Assembly: GCA_026707545.1 (NCBI GenBank)
Contig: JAPOWR010000005.1
Location: 1 to 64,000 of the forward strand
Direction of reading: 5' to 3'
From: Acidobacteriota bacterium
Lineage (GTDB): Bacteria > Acidobacteriota > Thermoanaerobaculia > Multivoradales > Multivoraceae
DNA: 64,000 nt
The notes beneath the pieces are model-generated. The model was not told where the DNA came from. It did no database searches and worked only from the letters and a program-made list of their open reading frames with translations. Both the position numbers and the translations under genes were made by a program. Of the stretch, positions 15,424 through 24,159 are shown piece after piece; within the stretch, counting starts at the first letter, position 1, and every line of letters starts with the position of its first letter.

Positions 15424-16455
15424 ATGACTACGTCCCCGCCAGCGATGCCGCCGCTCGAGCCGATTCTCCTCGGCCAGGGCGAGCGGTCCGTGACGATCGA
15501 TCCGCCGCTGTTCCTGGCGCCGATGGCCGGAGTGACCGACCGGGACTTCCGCCTGATCGTGCGCCGCATCGGCAACGTCGGCCTGGTCTCGATGGAGTTC
15601 ATCTCCTCACGGGCCATCGTCGACGGCAACCGGCACACGCGGGATCTCATGTACTTCGTCGAGGAAGAGCGCCCGATGGCGATCCAGATCTACGGCTCCG
15701 ACGTGGAGACGATGGCCGAGGCGGCCGAGATCGTCGAGGAGCTGGGTCCCGACGTCTGCGACATCAACATGGGCTGTCCGGCCAACAAGGTGCTCAAGGG
15801 CTGCGCCGGCGCCGCGCTGATGGGAGACCTCGACCTCGCAGGGCGGATCATCGGCGAAGTGCGGCGTCGAATCCGGATTCCCCTGACGGTCAAGTTCCGC
15901 CTGGGGCTGAACCACACGCAGACGAACTACCTGGACCTGGGCCGTCTGTGCGAGGACCTCGGCGTCGACGCCGTCACGATGCACGCGCGGACGGCGAAGC
16001 AGATGTTCAAGGGCGAAGCGGACTGGACCCATCTCGCCCGGCTCAAGGAGGCTCTCTCCATTCCCGTCATTGGCAACGGCGACATCGTGGTTCCCGAGGA
16101 CGCCGAGCGCCTGCTCCGGCAGACCGGCTGCGACGGGGTGATGATCGGTCGCGGGGCGACGCGGAATCCGTGGATCTTCCACCAGATCACGAGCCACCTG
16201 CTCGGGGAGGATGCGCCCGAACCGACTCTGATGGACCGGCGAGACCTGATCCTCGGACATTTCCACATGGTGGCGGACCGCGAAGCGAACCGGTTCGCCC
16301 TGCACAAGCTGCGCAAGTTCACCGGCTGGTACACGCACGGACTGCCGAACGGCAAGCGCCTGCGGCAGCAGATCCAGCAGCTCGACACCGTGGAGAAGTT
16401 CCTCGTCGCGGTCGAGGACTTCTTCGACCGGCAACTCGACGAGCTGGCCGCGTAG
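15424..16455 (+). CDS. dusB: tRNA-dihydrouridine synthase (DusB-type)
   Basis: FMN enzyme reducing uridines to dihydrouridine in tRNA D-loops. The 343-residue protein shows LFLAPMAGVTDRDFR, MEFISSRAI, IQIYGSDVETMAEAA, the catalytic Cys in DINMGCPANKVLKGCAG, TVKFRLGL, VTMHARTAKQMFKGEADW and VIGNGDI..GCDGVMIGRGATRNPWIF. This is the DusB layout. It starts back-to-back with the bsh operon, so the divergent promoters must be very compact or overlap coding sequence. Confidence 0.93.
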   Translation: MTTSPPAMPPLEPILLGQGERSVTIDPPLFLAPMAGVTDRDFRLIVRRIGNVGLVSMEFISSRAIVDGNRHTRDLMYFVEEERPMAIQIYGSDVETMAEAAEIVEELGPDVCDINMGCPANKVLKGCAGAALMGDLDLAGRIIGEVRRRIRIPLTVKFRLGLNHTQTNYLDLGRLCEDLGVDAVTMHARTAKQMFKGEADWTHLARLKEALSIPVIGNGDIVVPEDAERLLRQTGCDGVMIGRGATRNPWIFHQITSHLLGEDAPEPTLMDRRDLILGHFHMVADREANRFALHKLRKFTGWYTHGLPNGKRLRQQIQQLDTVEKFLVAVEDFFDRQLDELAA

Positions 16456-16478
16456 GCGCCATCCTCGGTTCGCCGATC

Positions 16479-16955
16479 GTGCTTTCACAGTATGAGATCG
16501 AACTCGAGCTGACGCCGGAGGAGGCGATCGAGGCGATCGAGGACGGCGCCGAGGCCTGGAACGGGACCTGGCACCGGCGGGGAACCGGAGGCCAACTGAC
16601 CCTCCCGGTCGCCGCCGGCGTCCGCTCCGGGATCCTTCACGGTTCCGTGTCGGTGAGGAGAACGGGCCAGGGCGCCCACGTTCTCTTCCACGTCGAGCGG
16701 TCGGAGTACTCCACGAACGCCGCCGCGGTCGGCATGCTGGCGCTCGGCGCCCTGGGTGTGCTGGCGATGCTCGCCTGGCCGCTGCTCCCGGGAACGACGC
16801 CCAACCTGGCCGGCAGCGGCTTCATCCTGATCCTGCTGGCGTGGCTCGTCGTCGGTTCGAGGCTGAGGCACAAGAGCGCAGCGGACTTCCTGGCCAGCCT
16901 CGGCCCCCGGCCGGGCGAAGCTCCGAGAGGTCCGCTGGCTCCACGACGCATGTGA
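16479..16955 (+). CDS. Hypothetical membrane protein with two transmembrane segments
   Basis: A 158-residue protein starting at GTG 16479, 23 bp after dusB. Residues 1-85 are soluble and acidic (YEIELELTPEEAIEAIEDGAEAWNGTWH). Then come two hydrophobic segments (AVGMLALGALGVLAMLAWPLL and FILILLAWLVVGSRL) and a short basic tail. No family recognised. The GTG start is supported by loss of coding character upstream, where the same frame only shadows dusB. Function unknown. Confidence 0.65.
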   Translation: MLSQYEIELELTPEEAIEAIEDGAEAWNGTWHRRGTGGQLTLPVAAGVRSGILHGSVSVRRTGQGAHVLFHVERSEYSTNAAAVGMLALGALGVLAMLAWPLLPGTTPNLAGSGFILILLAWLVVGSRLRHKSAADFLASLGPRPGEAPRGPLAPRRM

Positions 16956-16973
16956 CCATGGTCATGACCATGG
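16956..16973. promoter_or_regulatory. 18-bp perfect palindrome upstream of toxin-antitoxin genes
   Basis: CCATGGTCATGACCATGG is its own reverse complement and lies 29 bp before the antitoxin ATG, right after the preceding stop. Phd/YefM antitoxins bind short palindromes in their own promoters, so this is a strong operator candidate. Confidence 0.65.
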
Positions 16974-17002
16974 CCTGAATCCGTGATACGGTCGGCGGCA
17001 CC

Positions 17003-17266
17003 ATGGAACGGACGATCAAGGCTTCCGAGTTCAAGGCCACCTGTCTCAAGCTGATGGACGAAGTCGCCGAAACCGGCGACGAGGTCGTCATCACGAAGAA
17101 CGGCAATCCGGTGTCGCGGCTCGTGCCGTACCGGGAGAGGCCGAAGAGCCTCTTCGGCTGCCTTCGGGGTGTCATCGAGATCAAGGGCGACATCATGTCC
17201 CCCCTGGAGTGGGAGTGGGACGAAGAGCGGAAAGTGGCCCTCATCCTCGGCGAGGATCCCGACTGA
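17003..17266 (+). CDS. Phd/YefM-family type II antitoxin
   Basis: An 87-residue antitoxin that would bind DNA through its N-terminal Phd fold and neutralise the PIN toxin through its C-terminus. Family pattern: IKASEFKATCLKLMDEVAETGDEVVITKNGNPVSRLVPY. The C-terminal half (IMSPLEWEWDEERKVALILG) is the toxin-binding side. A perfect palindrome just upstream is the likely operator. The toxin starts 15 bp after the stop. Confidence 0.9.
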   Translation: MERTIKASEFKATCLKLMDEVAETGDEVVITKNGNPVSRLVPYRERPKSLFGCLRGVIEIKGDIMSPLEWEWDEERKVALILGEDPD

Positions 17267-17281
17267 GGGACATAGCCGTCA

Positions 17282-17680
17282 TTGCTGCTCCTAGATACAA
17301 ACGTTCTCATCTGGCTCACTCAGGGCAACCGGAGGCTCGGCGCGAAAGCTCACCGCGCGGTAGATGAAGCCTTCCTTTCGGGCAATGCCGCGGTGTCCGC
17401 AATCTCGTTCTGGGAGATCGCGATGCTGCTTGAGAAGGGTCGCGTCGAGATCGGCTGGGCCGTGGAGGCGCTAAGGGGGTACCTGCTGTACCACGGCCTG
17501 AACGAGATTCCGGTCGATGGCGACATCGCGATGCGAGCGGTCTTTCTTCGCGATCTTCCCGCCGACCCGGCCGACCGGATCATCGTGTCCACGGCTCTCG
17601 CCGGTCACAGCCTCGTGACAGCCGACCGCGAGTTGCTGGCGTGGCCTGGGCAGATGCAACGGCTCCGGGCGACGGAGTAA
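17282..17680 (+). CDS. vapC: VapC-family PIN-domain toxin
   Basis: A 132-residue PIN ribonuclease: LLLDTNVLIWLTQG (first Asp), SAISFWEIAMLLEKGRVEI (Glu), LPADPADRIIVSTALAGHSLVTADRELL (Asp residues). All acidic positions are present, so it should be active. TTG at 17282 is the only start compatible with the conserved N-terminus. Paired with a Phd-type antitoxin rather than AbrB or RHH, a common PIN combination. Confidence 0.9.
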   Translation: MLLLDTNVLIWLTQGNRRLGAKAHRAVDEAFLSGNAAVSAISFWEIAMLLEKGRVEIGWAVEALRGYLLYHGLNEIPVDGDIAMRAVFLRDLPADPADRIIVSTALAGHSLVTADRELLAWPGQMQRLRATE

Positions 17681-17721
17681 GAGGCAGGAGCGAGGAGGCG
17701 CGTGCGATACTCGCCGGCTCG

Positions 17722-19947
17722 ATGCGCTTGAGTCACCCCTGGACGAGCCGGGTCGCTGCGGGGGCCCTATCGCTCGCTGCCATCGCGTGCGCGGTCGACA
17801 CGGAACCCCGCCAAAGCACACCGGCAGCCGTTGGCGGCACCCAGGACGTACCCGCCTGGGCCGCCGACGTCGTCATCCACCGCGATGAGTGGGGAGTGCC
17901 CCACGTCAAGGCCTCCACCGACGCCGCGGTCGCCTTCGGCTCTGCCTGGGCACAGTGCGAGGACCACTTCTTTCAGCTCGAGGACACCTACATCAAGGCG
18001 CTCGGGCGCTACGCGGAGGTCGTCGGCGAGTCGGGCTTCCGAAGCGACCTCGAAGTCGCGCTCTTCGACCTGGTGGGGACCTCCCGCCGCGACTTCCCCG
18101 ACCTGCCCGAGAACATCCGCCGCATCGCCGAGGCCTTCGCTGCCGGCTACAACTACTACCTGGAGCGGCACCCCGAAGAGAAGCCGCGCCTGCTGACCCG
18201 CATGGAGCCCTTCCACGTGCTCGCCTTCGAGCGCTACATGATCCTCGGGCGGCTGCTCGGCGCGGCCCACGCGCCACGGGGCCGGCTACCCCGGCTGGCG
18301 GAGGAGCTGGCCGCGTCCCTGGGCTCGAACCAGTGGGCCGTCGCCCCGTCGAAGACGCGCGACGGCAACGCCATGCTGTTCATCAATCCCCACCAGCCCT
18401 GGTACGGCTCGGGCATGTTCACGGAGATGCACGTGGTGAGCGGCGAAGGGCTCAACTTCTCGGGCGCGATGTACCCGGGCGGCCCGCTGCCGACCGCCGG
18501 CTTCAACGAGAGGCTCGGCTGGGCGTACACGGTCAACGCCGCCGACATCTCGGACACTTACCGCCTGACCTTCGACCATCCGAGCGATCCGCTCAAGTAC
18601 CGCTACGGCGACGGCTACCGGCAGGCCGAGGAGTGGCGCGCCACGATCCACGTCCGGGGCGATGACGGCGATCTCGAACCGCGCGAGGTCGCGCTCCGAC
18701 GCTCGCACCACGGCCCGATCATCGCCAGGGAGGACGAGGATCACTACCTCGCCGTCCGGGTGCCGCGCCTCTACGAGGGCAGCCGCATGGTCCAGGCGCT
18801 GGCCCAGGCCAAGGCGCGGACCTTCGAGGAGTGGTACGCCGCCGTCTCGATGCAACTGCTGCAGACCTTCAACACGACCTACGCCGACGCCGACGGCAAC
18901 ATCTTCTACCTCTACAACGGCACGTTCGCCCGCCGCGACCCCTCCATCGACTGGACGCAGCCCGTCGACGGCGCCGACCCGAACAACGAGTGGGGGCCGT
19001 TCCACCCGATCGAGGAACTGCCGCAGATCCTCAACCCGCCGTCCGGGTTCGTCCAGAACTGCAACTCGACGCCGTTCACCACGACCGACGACGGCAACCC
19101 CTCGCTGCTCGACTTCCCGCCCTACATGGTCGAGGACAAGCACGACGACAAGCGCCGGGCGAAGGTGGCCCGCTACCTGCTGCGCAATGCGAGCGACCTC
19201 ACGTTCGAGGACTTTCAGGACCTCGCCTACGACACGACCCTCTACTGGCCGATGACGGAGATCCCCGTCTACGCGCGCAGGCTCGAGACGCTCGAACGCA
19301 CCGACCCGGAACTCGCCGCCCGGGTGCGCCCCTACCTCGAGCATCTGCTGGACTGGGACTACAAGGGCTCCCTCACCTCCACGCAGGCGACGCTGGCGGT
19401 CGGCTGGTACGAGGAGCTCTACGGCCGCGGCTATCCCGTCGAGACCCTGAAGCCGGAGTACGTGAACGACATGGCCGCGCGGTTCGTCGCCCTTGAGCGG
19501 GCAGTGGAGAAACTCACCGAGCTCTACGGCGACTGGCGCGTGCCCTACGGCGACATCCACCGCATCCAGCGCCACGCCAACCAGCCCTCCGCCGGGGCCG
19601 TCCCCTTCTCGGACGCCGAGCCGAGCCTGCCGCTCGCCGGCGTCCGCGGGCCCCTCGGCGTCGCCTTTACCCTGTACCACTCGCCGCCCACAACGCTCCC
19701 GAACGGCGAAGAGCGCAAGCTCCGCTACGCCGCGACCGGCGCCTCCTACATGGCCGTCTACGAGTTCGGCGAGAAGACGCGCGGAGCGAGCTACCTCCAC
19801 TACGGCCAGAGCCATCGCCCCGACTCGCCGCACTTCTTCGACCAGGCCAGGCTGCTCTCGGAACGACGGTTCAAGCCCGCCTGGATCTACTGGGAGGACG
19901 TCGAGACCCATACGACGCGGGCCTACCGGCCGGTTGACTTCGACTGA
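17722..19947 (+). CDS. Penicillin-acylase family Ntn-hydrolase, exported
   Basis: Hydrolyses amide-linked acyl groups (beta-lactam acylase, acyl-homoserine-lactone acylase and aculeacin acylase relatives). The N-terminus has a signal sequence with a Cys after LSLAAIA, possibly a lipoprotein though the lipobox is weak. The alpha part has VVIHRDEWGVPHVKA and GSAWAQCEDHFFQLE. Autocleavage is expected before Ser202 in LGSNQWAVAPSKT, making Ser the nucleophile. NPHQPW, an Asn in VQNCNSTPFTTT and the C-terminal SHRPDSPHFFDQARL match the family. ATG at 17722 gives 741 residues. Substrate not predictable; gene stands alone before ssrA. Confidence 0.88.
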   Translation: MRLSHPWTSRVAAGALSLAAIACAVDTEPRQSTPAAVGGTQDVPAWAADVVIHRDEWGVPHVKASTDAAVAFGSAWAQCEDHFFQLEDTYIKALGRYAEVVGESGFRSDLEVALFDLVGTSRRDFPDLPENIRRIAEAFAAGYNYYLERHPEEKPRLLTRMEPFHVLAFERYMILGRLLGAAHAPRGRLPRLAEELAASLGSNQWAVAPSKTRDGNAMLFINPHQPWYGSGMFTEMHVVSGEGLNFSGAMYPGGPLPTAGFNERLGWAYTVNAADISDTYRLTFDHPSDPLKYRYGDGYRQAEEWRATIHVRGDDGDLEPREVALRRSHHGPIIAREDEDHYLAVRVPRLYEGSRMVQALAQAKARTFEEWYAAVSMQLLQTFNTTYADADGNIFYLYNGTFARRDPSIDWTQPVDGADPNNEWGPFHPIEELPQILNPPSGFVQNCNSTPFTTTDDGNPSLLDFPPYMVEDKHDDKRRAKVARYLLRNASDLTFEDFQDLAYDTTLYWPMTEIPVYARRLETLERTDPELAARVRPYLEHLLDWDYKGSLTSTQATLAVGWYEELYGRGYPVETLKPEYVNDMAARFVALERAVEKLTELYGDWRVPYGDIHRIQRHANQPSAGAVPFSDAEPSLPLAGVRGPLGVAFTLYHSPPTTLPNGEERKLRYAATGASYMAVYEFGEKTRGASYLHYGQSHRPDSPHFFDQARLLSERRFKPAWIYWEDVETHTTRAYRPVDFD

Positions 19948-19981
19948 GTAGCAGCCGCCTGGTGTAGAATCGTGGGTCCCT

Positions 19982-20328
19982 GGGGGCGCATGGCTTCGAC
20001 GGGAGATCATGCGGTTCGGGGGTTGCGTGCCGAGTCCGACTCGTAAACCGGACACTTACACTCGCCAACGACGAATTGGCACTGGCGGCTTAGAAGCCGT
20101 CACGGTCCTGCCGGAGCCTTGATTCGCGGCGCCGTCAGGAGCGACACTCAAAGTGGATCAAACGTCTGAGCGCGGTTCCGAACTCAGGCCGGATCACTTC
20201 GGAACTAGACCGCCGGCCGTGGTGGCCTTCTACCCAAGCCGGCAGCGACTGATCGAGTGAAGGCTACGCACGTAGATCCCTCGCGCCGAGTCTCGCGGAC
20301 GTGGGTTCGATTCCCACCGCCTCCACCA
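19982..20328 (+). ncRNA. ssrA: Transfer-messenger RNA (ssrA)
   Basis: Begins GGGGGCGCATGGCTTCGACGGG and ends GTGGGTTCGATTCCCACCGCCTCCACCA-like, the two halves of the tRNA-like domain; acceptor GGGGGCG pairs with CGCCTCC (one G-U). The tag ORF runs from GCC at 20064 to TAG at 20091 and encodes ANDELALAA, a normal proteolysis tag. CCA is encoded. A TAGAAT at 19965 is a plausible -10 box. One-piece (not permuted) form, 347 nt. Confidence 0.97.
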
Positions 20329-20390
20329 TCCCATCCATCGATCGGGCCATAATGCCCTGACCGAACCCACAACCTGGGAGGTGCCATTCG

Positions 20391-22997
20391 ATGGATGTCC
20401 CACACCTCTGGTCAGCGCGACTCGCCGTCGCCGTCGTATTGCTGTCGGCTACCGCAGCCGCGGCAACCGCCCAAACCACCGCAACCATCCAGGGCGTCGT
20501 CGTCGACGCGGACGGCACTCCCCTGCCCGGGGTCACGGTGACCGTGACTGGCCCGGGCGTGCGCCAGGAGCGGATCACCCAGGGAGACGGCGCCTACGCC
20601 AGCGCCGGGCTCGCGGCGGGCGACTATCTCGTCACGGCGTCCCTGTTGGGCTTCGAAACAGCCGACACGCCGGTTTCGCTGGCCACAGGCGCCACGGAGA
20701 ACGTCCGGCTCGTCCTGGAAGTCGTGAGGCTGCTCGAGACCGTCACCGTGGTGGCCGAAGAGCCCCGGACCTTCGCGCGGAACATCGTCTCCCAGCCGAT
20801 GCTCCGGCAACAGTCGAAGATCACCAACGTGACGTCTGTGGTGGACAACCTGCCGGGAGTCTCCGTCCAGGAGGGCGACTCCTACGGCTTCGACGACTGG
20901 TCGGCCAACGTCGCCATGCGCGGCTTCCAGGTGACGATCAACGACGTGCAGATCGGCACCACGATCGACGGGTTTCCGAACGGCACGTCGGACTACTGGA
21001 GCGGCGCCAAGGCGAACCGCTTCGTCGATCCAATGAACCTCGGCGGTGTCGAGGTGTCCCAGGGAACGGCCGACATCGCCTCGCGGTCCGTTGAGGCGCT
21101 CGGCGGCACGTTCAACTACCTGACCGACGATCCGGCGGACGAGCGCACCTACACGGCGTCGATGACGCTGGGCGAGTACCAGGGCCAGCGCTTCTTCATG
21201 CGGGTCGATACCGGGCCGATCTTCGGAGGCAACACCCGCGCCTGGATCGCAGCAACCCGCCAGGGCGCGACCGACTGGATGGAGGGCTCGGCGCTCAACG
21301 AGCGCGAGCACGTGGCGATGAAGCTCGTCTCGTCCCGCGGCCGCGTCGACCTGACGAGCTACATCTCGTACGACAACATCCACGAGGACGTCTACCAGCG
21401 CCTCTACAGCGAGAGCGACTTCCGGGCCAACCCGCGCTGGGACCGGCTGATCGGCGACTGGCCCGGCGTGCCGTACCTGAACCAGTTCTACCGGCGGGGC
21501 TGGCAGACCCGGCGGAGCAACACGTTCGGCTACCTGAAGGGGAAGTGGTCGCTCGGCGAGGAGCTCTCACTGAGCCTGGCCGGCTACTTCCATCGCAACC
21601 GCGGCCGCGGCGACTGGCTGCCCCCCTACATCGTCGACATCACCGACGACGGAGGCGGCGCCGAGTCGGAGCTTCGCGGCGGCCCCACCGTGCGGGGCGG
21701 CTCGCAGCTCGGGCTGATTCGTTTCGTCGGCCCCGACGGTGCCGCGGTCGGGCCGACGCCAGGTTGCACCTCGTCGTTTCTCTTCAACTACTACGGCCCG
21801 GGCGGCCCGGAGGTCGATCCGGCGTGTCATCCGGGCGCCACGGCGGTGCAGTCGTACCGCCACAGCCACTACGGCAAGGACCGCGTCGGCGTCACGCTCG
21901 ACCAGGAGTGGCTCACGACGATCGGCAACGCCGGCAGCAAGCTGCGCGCCGGCATCTGGTACGAGGATTCGAAGCGCGACCTCGGACGGGACTGGCACCA
22001 GATCCTCGATCCGGTGATCAACTTCCAGTGGCACGCGACGCCCTACTGGCACCAGTACCAGTGGGAGTTCCCGCAGAGCGTCATGATGCTGTACGCGGAG
22101 GAGACGCTCTACGCCGGGCGCTTCACGTTGACCAGCGGCCTCAAGAAGTACCTGGTCGACGTGTCACGCGAGGACCAGTTCCTTGTCGATCCGAACCTGA
22201 CGGTCGATTCGGATTCGAGTCTGCTCCTCTCGGGCGGAGTCACCTACGAGACGCCGGTCGAGGGCCTGGACCTGTTTGCCGGCTACGCGGAGAACTTCCG
22301 GGCGATCGGCAGCACGCTGCTCGAGGTGCCCGGGCGCAGTCTCGCCGCTCTCGAGCCCGAAACCGCCTCGAACATCGACGTCGGGCTCCAGTACTCGGCC
22401 GAACGGCTGGCGCTTAGCGCCACCGGCTACGTCATCGACTTCGACAACCGGATCTTCTACCTCGGACCGCAGACGCCGGCCGGCCCCAACTACCTCATTC
22501 CCGGGGGCGGCGCCTACTTCAACGCGGGCGGCATCGAAACGAACGGCGTCGAACTCTCGGCCACCGTGCAGATGCCCCACCAGCTCTCCCTGTACACCGC
22601 CTACACGCTGAACAACTCCGAGTACGTCGGCAGCGGCGACGCCCTGGTCGACGCGAACCAGAACATCATGCCGGGGACGGACGTCACCGGCGTGCCGGAT
22701 CGGCTGTGGGTCATCTCCCTCGACCGGTCCGGTCCCCTGAGCGCCGGGATCAGCGCCAAGTACACGTCGCCGCGGCGCGTCAGCCTGGTCGCGGACTGGA
22801 CCACGGACGAGTACTGGATGCTGGACGCCTACGTCGTCTTCTCGGGCGAGGTGCTGAGCGACCTGCTCCGCTCAACGACGTTCGAGCTGGTGGCGAACAA
22901 CCTGCTCGACGAGGCCTACCTCTCCGCGATCACCGAGAACGCGGCGTGGCTCGGGGCGGCGCGGTCCGTCTCGATGACGGTCACCTTCTCGTTTTGA
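20391..22997 (+). CDS. TonB-dependent outer-membrane receptor
   Basis: An 868-residue outer-membrane transporter powered by TonB. A signal peptide (about 1-27, ending ATAQ) precedes a carboxypeptidase-regulatory-like beta-sandwich (TIQGVVVDADGTPLPGVTVTV), then a plug domain (about 120-240; VVDNLPGVSVQEG, VAMRGFQ, VEVSQGTADIASRS) and a long beta-barrel ending in the outer-membrane signature SVSMTVTFSF. The domain order is typical of SusC-like and Acidobacteria/Bacteroidota receptors, but no SusD partner lies beside it. Ligand unknown. It follows ssrA and is convergent with the DUF2332 gene. Confidence 0.92.
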   Translation: MDVPHLWSARLAVAVVLLSATAAAATAQTTATIQGVVVDADGTPLPGVTVTVTGPGVRQERITQGDGAYASAGLAAGDYLVTASLLGFETADTPVSLATGATENVRLVLEVVRLLETVTVVAEEPRTFARNIVSQPMLRQQSKITNVTSVVDNLPGVSVQEGDSYGFDDWSANVAMRGFQVTINDVQIGTTIDGFPNGTSDYWSGAKANRFVDPMNLGGVEVSQGTADIASRSVEALGGTFNYLTDDPADERTYTASMTLGEYQGQRFFMRVDTGPIFGGNTRAWIAATRQGATDWMEGSALNEREHVAMKLVSSRGRVDLTSYISYDNIHEDVYQRLYSESDFRANPRWDRLIGDWPGVPYLNQFYRRGWQTRRSNTFGYLKGKWSLGEELSLSLAGYFHRNRGRGDWLPPYIVDITDDGGGAESELRGGPTVRGGSQLGLIRFVGPDGAAVGPTPGCTSSFLFNYYGPGGPEVDPACHPGATAVQSYRHSHYGKDRVGVTLDQEWLTTIGNAGSKLRAGIWYEDSKRDLGRDWHQILDPVINFQWHATPYWHQYQWEFPQSVMMLYAEETLYAGRFTLTSGLKKYLVDVSREDQFLVDPNLTVDSDSSLLLSGGVTYETPVEGLDLFAGYAENFRAIGSTLLEVPGRSLAALEPETASNIDVGLQYSAERLALSATGYVIDFDNRIFYLGPQTPAGPNYLIPGGGAYFNAGGIETNGVELSATVQMPHQLSLYTAYTLNNSEYVGSGDALVDANQNIMPGTDVTGVPDRLWVISLDRSGPLSAGISAKYTSPRRVSLVADWTTDEYWMLDAYVVFSGEVLSDLLRSTTFELVANNLLDEAYLSAITENAAWLGAARSVSMTVTFSF

Positions 22998-23013
22998 CCC
23001 GAGGGCGCCGGGC

Positions 23014-24060
23014 CTAAGGGCTCCGCCACTTGATCCACCAACCATGCGGCGAGGCCCGGGCGAGTATCTCCGTTTCGCCGGAACCGCCGCGGTACCTGGT
23101 CAGCGTCAGGCTCGGCCGATGGGCGCCTTCCAGGGCTACCCGCCAAACGGGCCGCTCCCGGCTCCGGACCTCCAGCCCTTCCGTGATGCGCCGCCGGTCC
23201 TCACGGGGAACCTGGTAGAGAGCGATGGTGGAGTAGACGACCAGCGCCGCTTCGGCGGGGACTCGCTCGAGCAGGTGCGGCAGATCACGAGAAGCGTCGC
23301 CGCGATGGAGACGGACCGGGCTGTCCTTCAGTTCGGTCGCGGCGTCCACGAGCTGAGCGTGGCGCTCCACGTGCTCGGGCCAGATCAGCGCTCGCAGCCA
23401 GAGCAACTCATCCGCGTCGCCGAGGTCGATCGGGTTCAGGTCGATTCCGTCGCGGCTGGCCACCGGGATCTTCCGTGGCGGCTCCGGCAGCGTGCCGGGG
23501 CCCCGCAGGTCGGCTTCGAGGTCGACCCGCGCCGTACCCCTTCCCCAGCGCAGGACCTCACCTCCGTCTCGCAGATACCGGTAGGCGTAGCGGTCGAAGT
23601 TCAGGTTCAGGCCGGCGCTGGCGCCGACGTCGATCAGGGCCAGCGGCGCTCCGGCCTCGCGGTGGACCTGGCCGAACGTGGGCAGAAGGCAGGTGCAGCG
23701 CCGCACGACCTGGGTCTGGGTGCGACGAGTGGCGATCAGGTCCGCGACCGCCTCGCGGTGTTCGAGGCAGAACGCCCGGAAGGGCGGGAAGGCCTCGCTT
23801 GGCGGCGGTTCCGGACCCGAGAGGACCGGATAGTGCGCTGCCAGCGGATGTTCGACTCCCTGCAGGAGCAGGTACTGCACGGCCCCGAAGAGCATGTTCG
23901 GCGCCGGTTGACCTCGTTGACGCCCCGCCGCCAGCGCCAGCAGTTCGCCGTCTCCCGCCACGCCCGCGGCGAGTGCCGCGTACGTTGGCGAGTCGAGGTC
24001 CGGCGCTTCGACGCGCGCGAACTGCTCGAAGGCGGCGCTGAGGTCCGGATACCCGCTCAA
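23014..24060 (-). CDS. DUF2332 family protein
   Basis: A 348-residue cytosolic protein of the DUF2332 family, function unknown. Family marks: a bundle rich in Ala at the N-terminus, RRTQTQVVRRCTCLLPTF, then ALIDVGASAGLNLNFDRYAYRY, which resembles a methyltransferase-like glycine loop, and later VVYSTIALYQVPREDRRRI. Convergent with the TonB receptor with only 16 bp between stops, and divergent from the DUF885 gene. Confidence 0.85.
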   Translation of the reverse strand: MSGYPDLSAAFEQFARVEAPDLDSPTYAALAAGVAGDGELLALAAGRQRGQPAPNMLFGAVQYLLLQGVEHPLAAHYPVLSGPEPPPSEAFPPFRAFCLEHREAVADLIATRRTQTQVVRRCTCLLPTFGQVHREAGAPLALIDVGASAGLNLNFDRYAYRYLRDGGEVLRWGRGTARVDLEADLRGPGTLPEPPRKIPVASRDGIDLNPIDLGDADELLWLRALIWPEHVERHAQLVDAATELKDSPVRLHRGDASRDLPHLLERVPAEAALVVYSTIALYQVPREDRRRITEGLEVRSRERPVWRVALEGAHRPSLTLTRYRGGSGETEILARASPHGWWIKWRSP

Positions 24061-24159
24061 CGGCCGGCAACGCCTCGGTCGGCCTGCCGCGGCGCACGCA
24101 ACTCGGCGGCGCTACCCATATGATGGCAATACAACGACAAGCAGCACTCCGGGGGACAC

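Noticed and set aside
15381-15650. Long N-terminal extension of bshC over dusB
   Set aside because: It shadows the dusB coding region on the other strand; family similarity begins after 15380.
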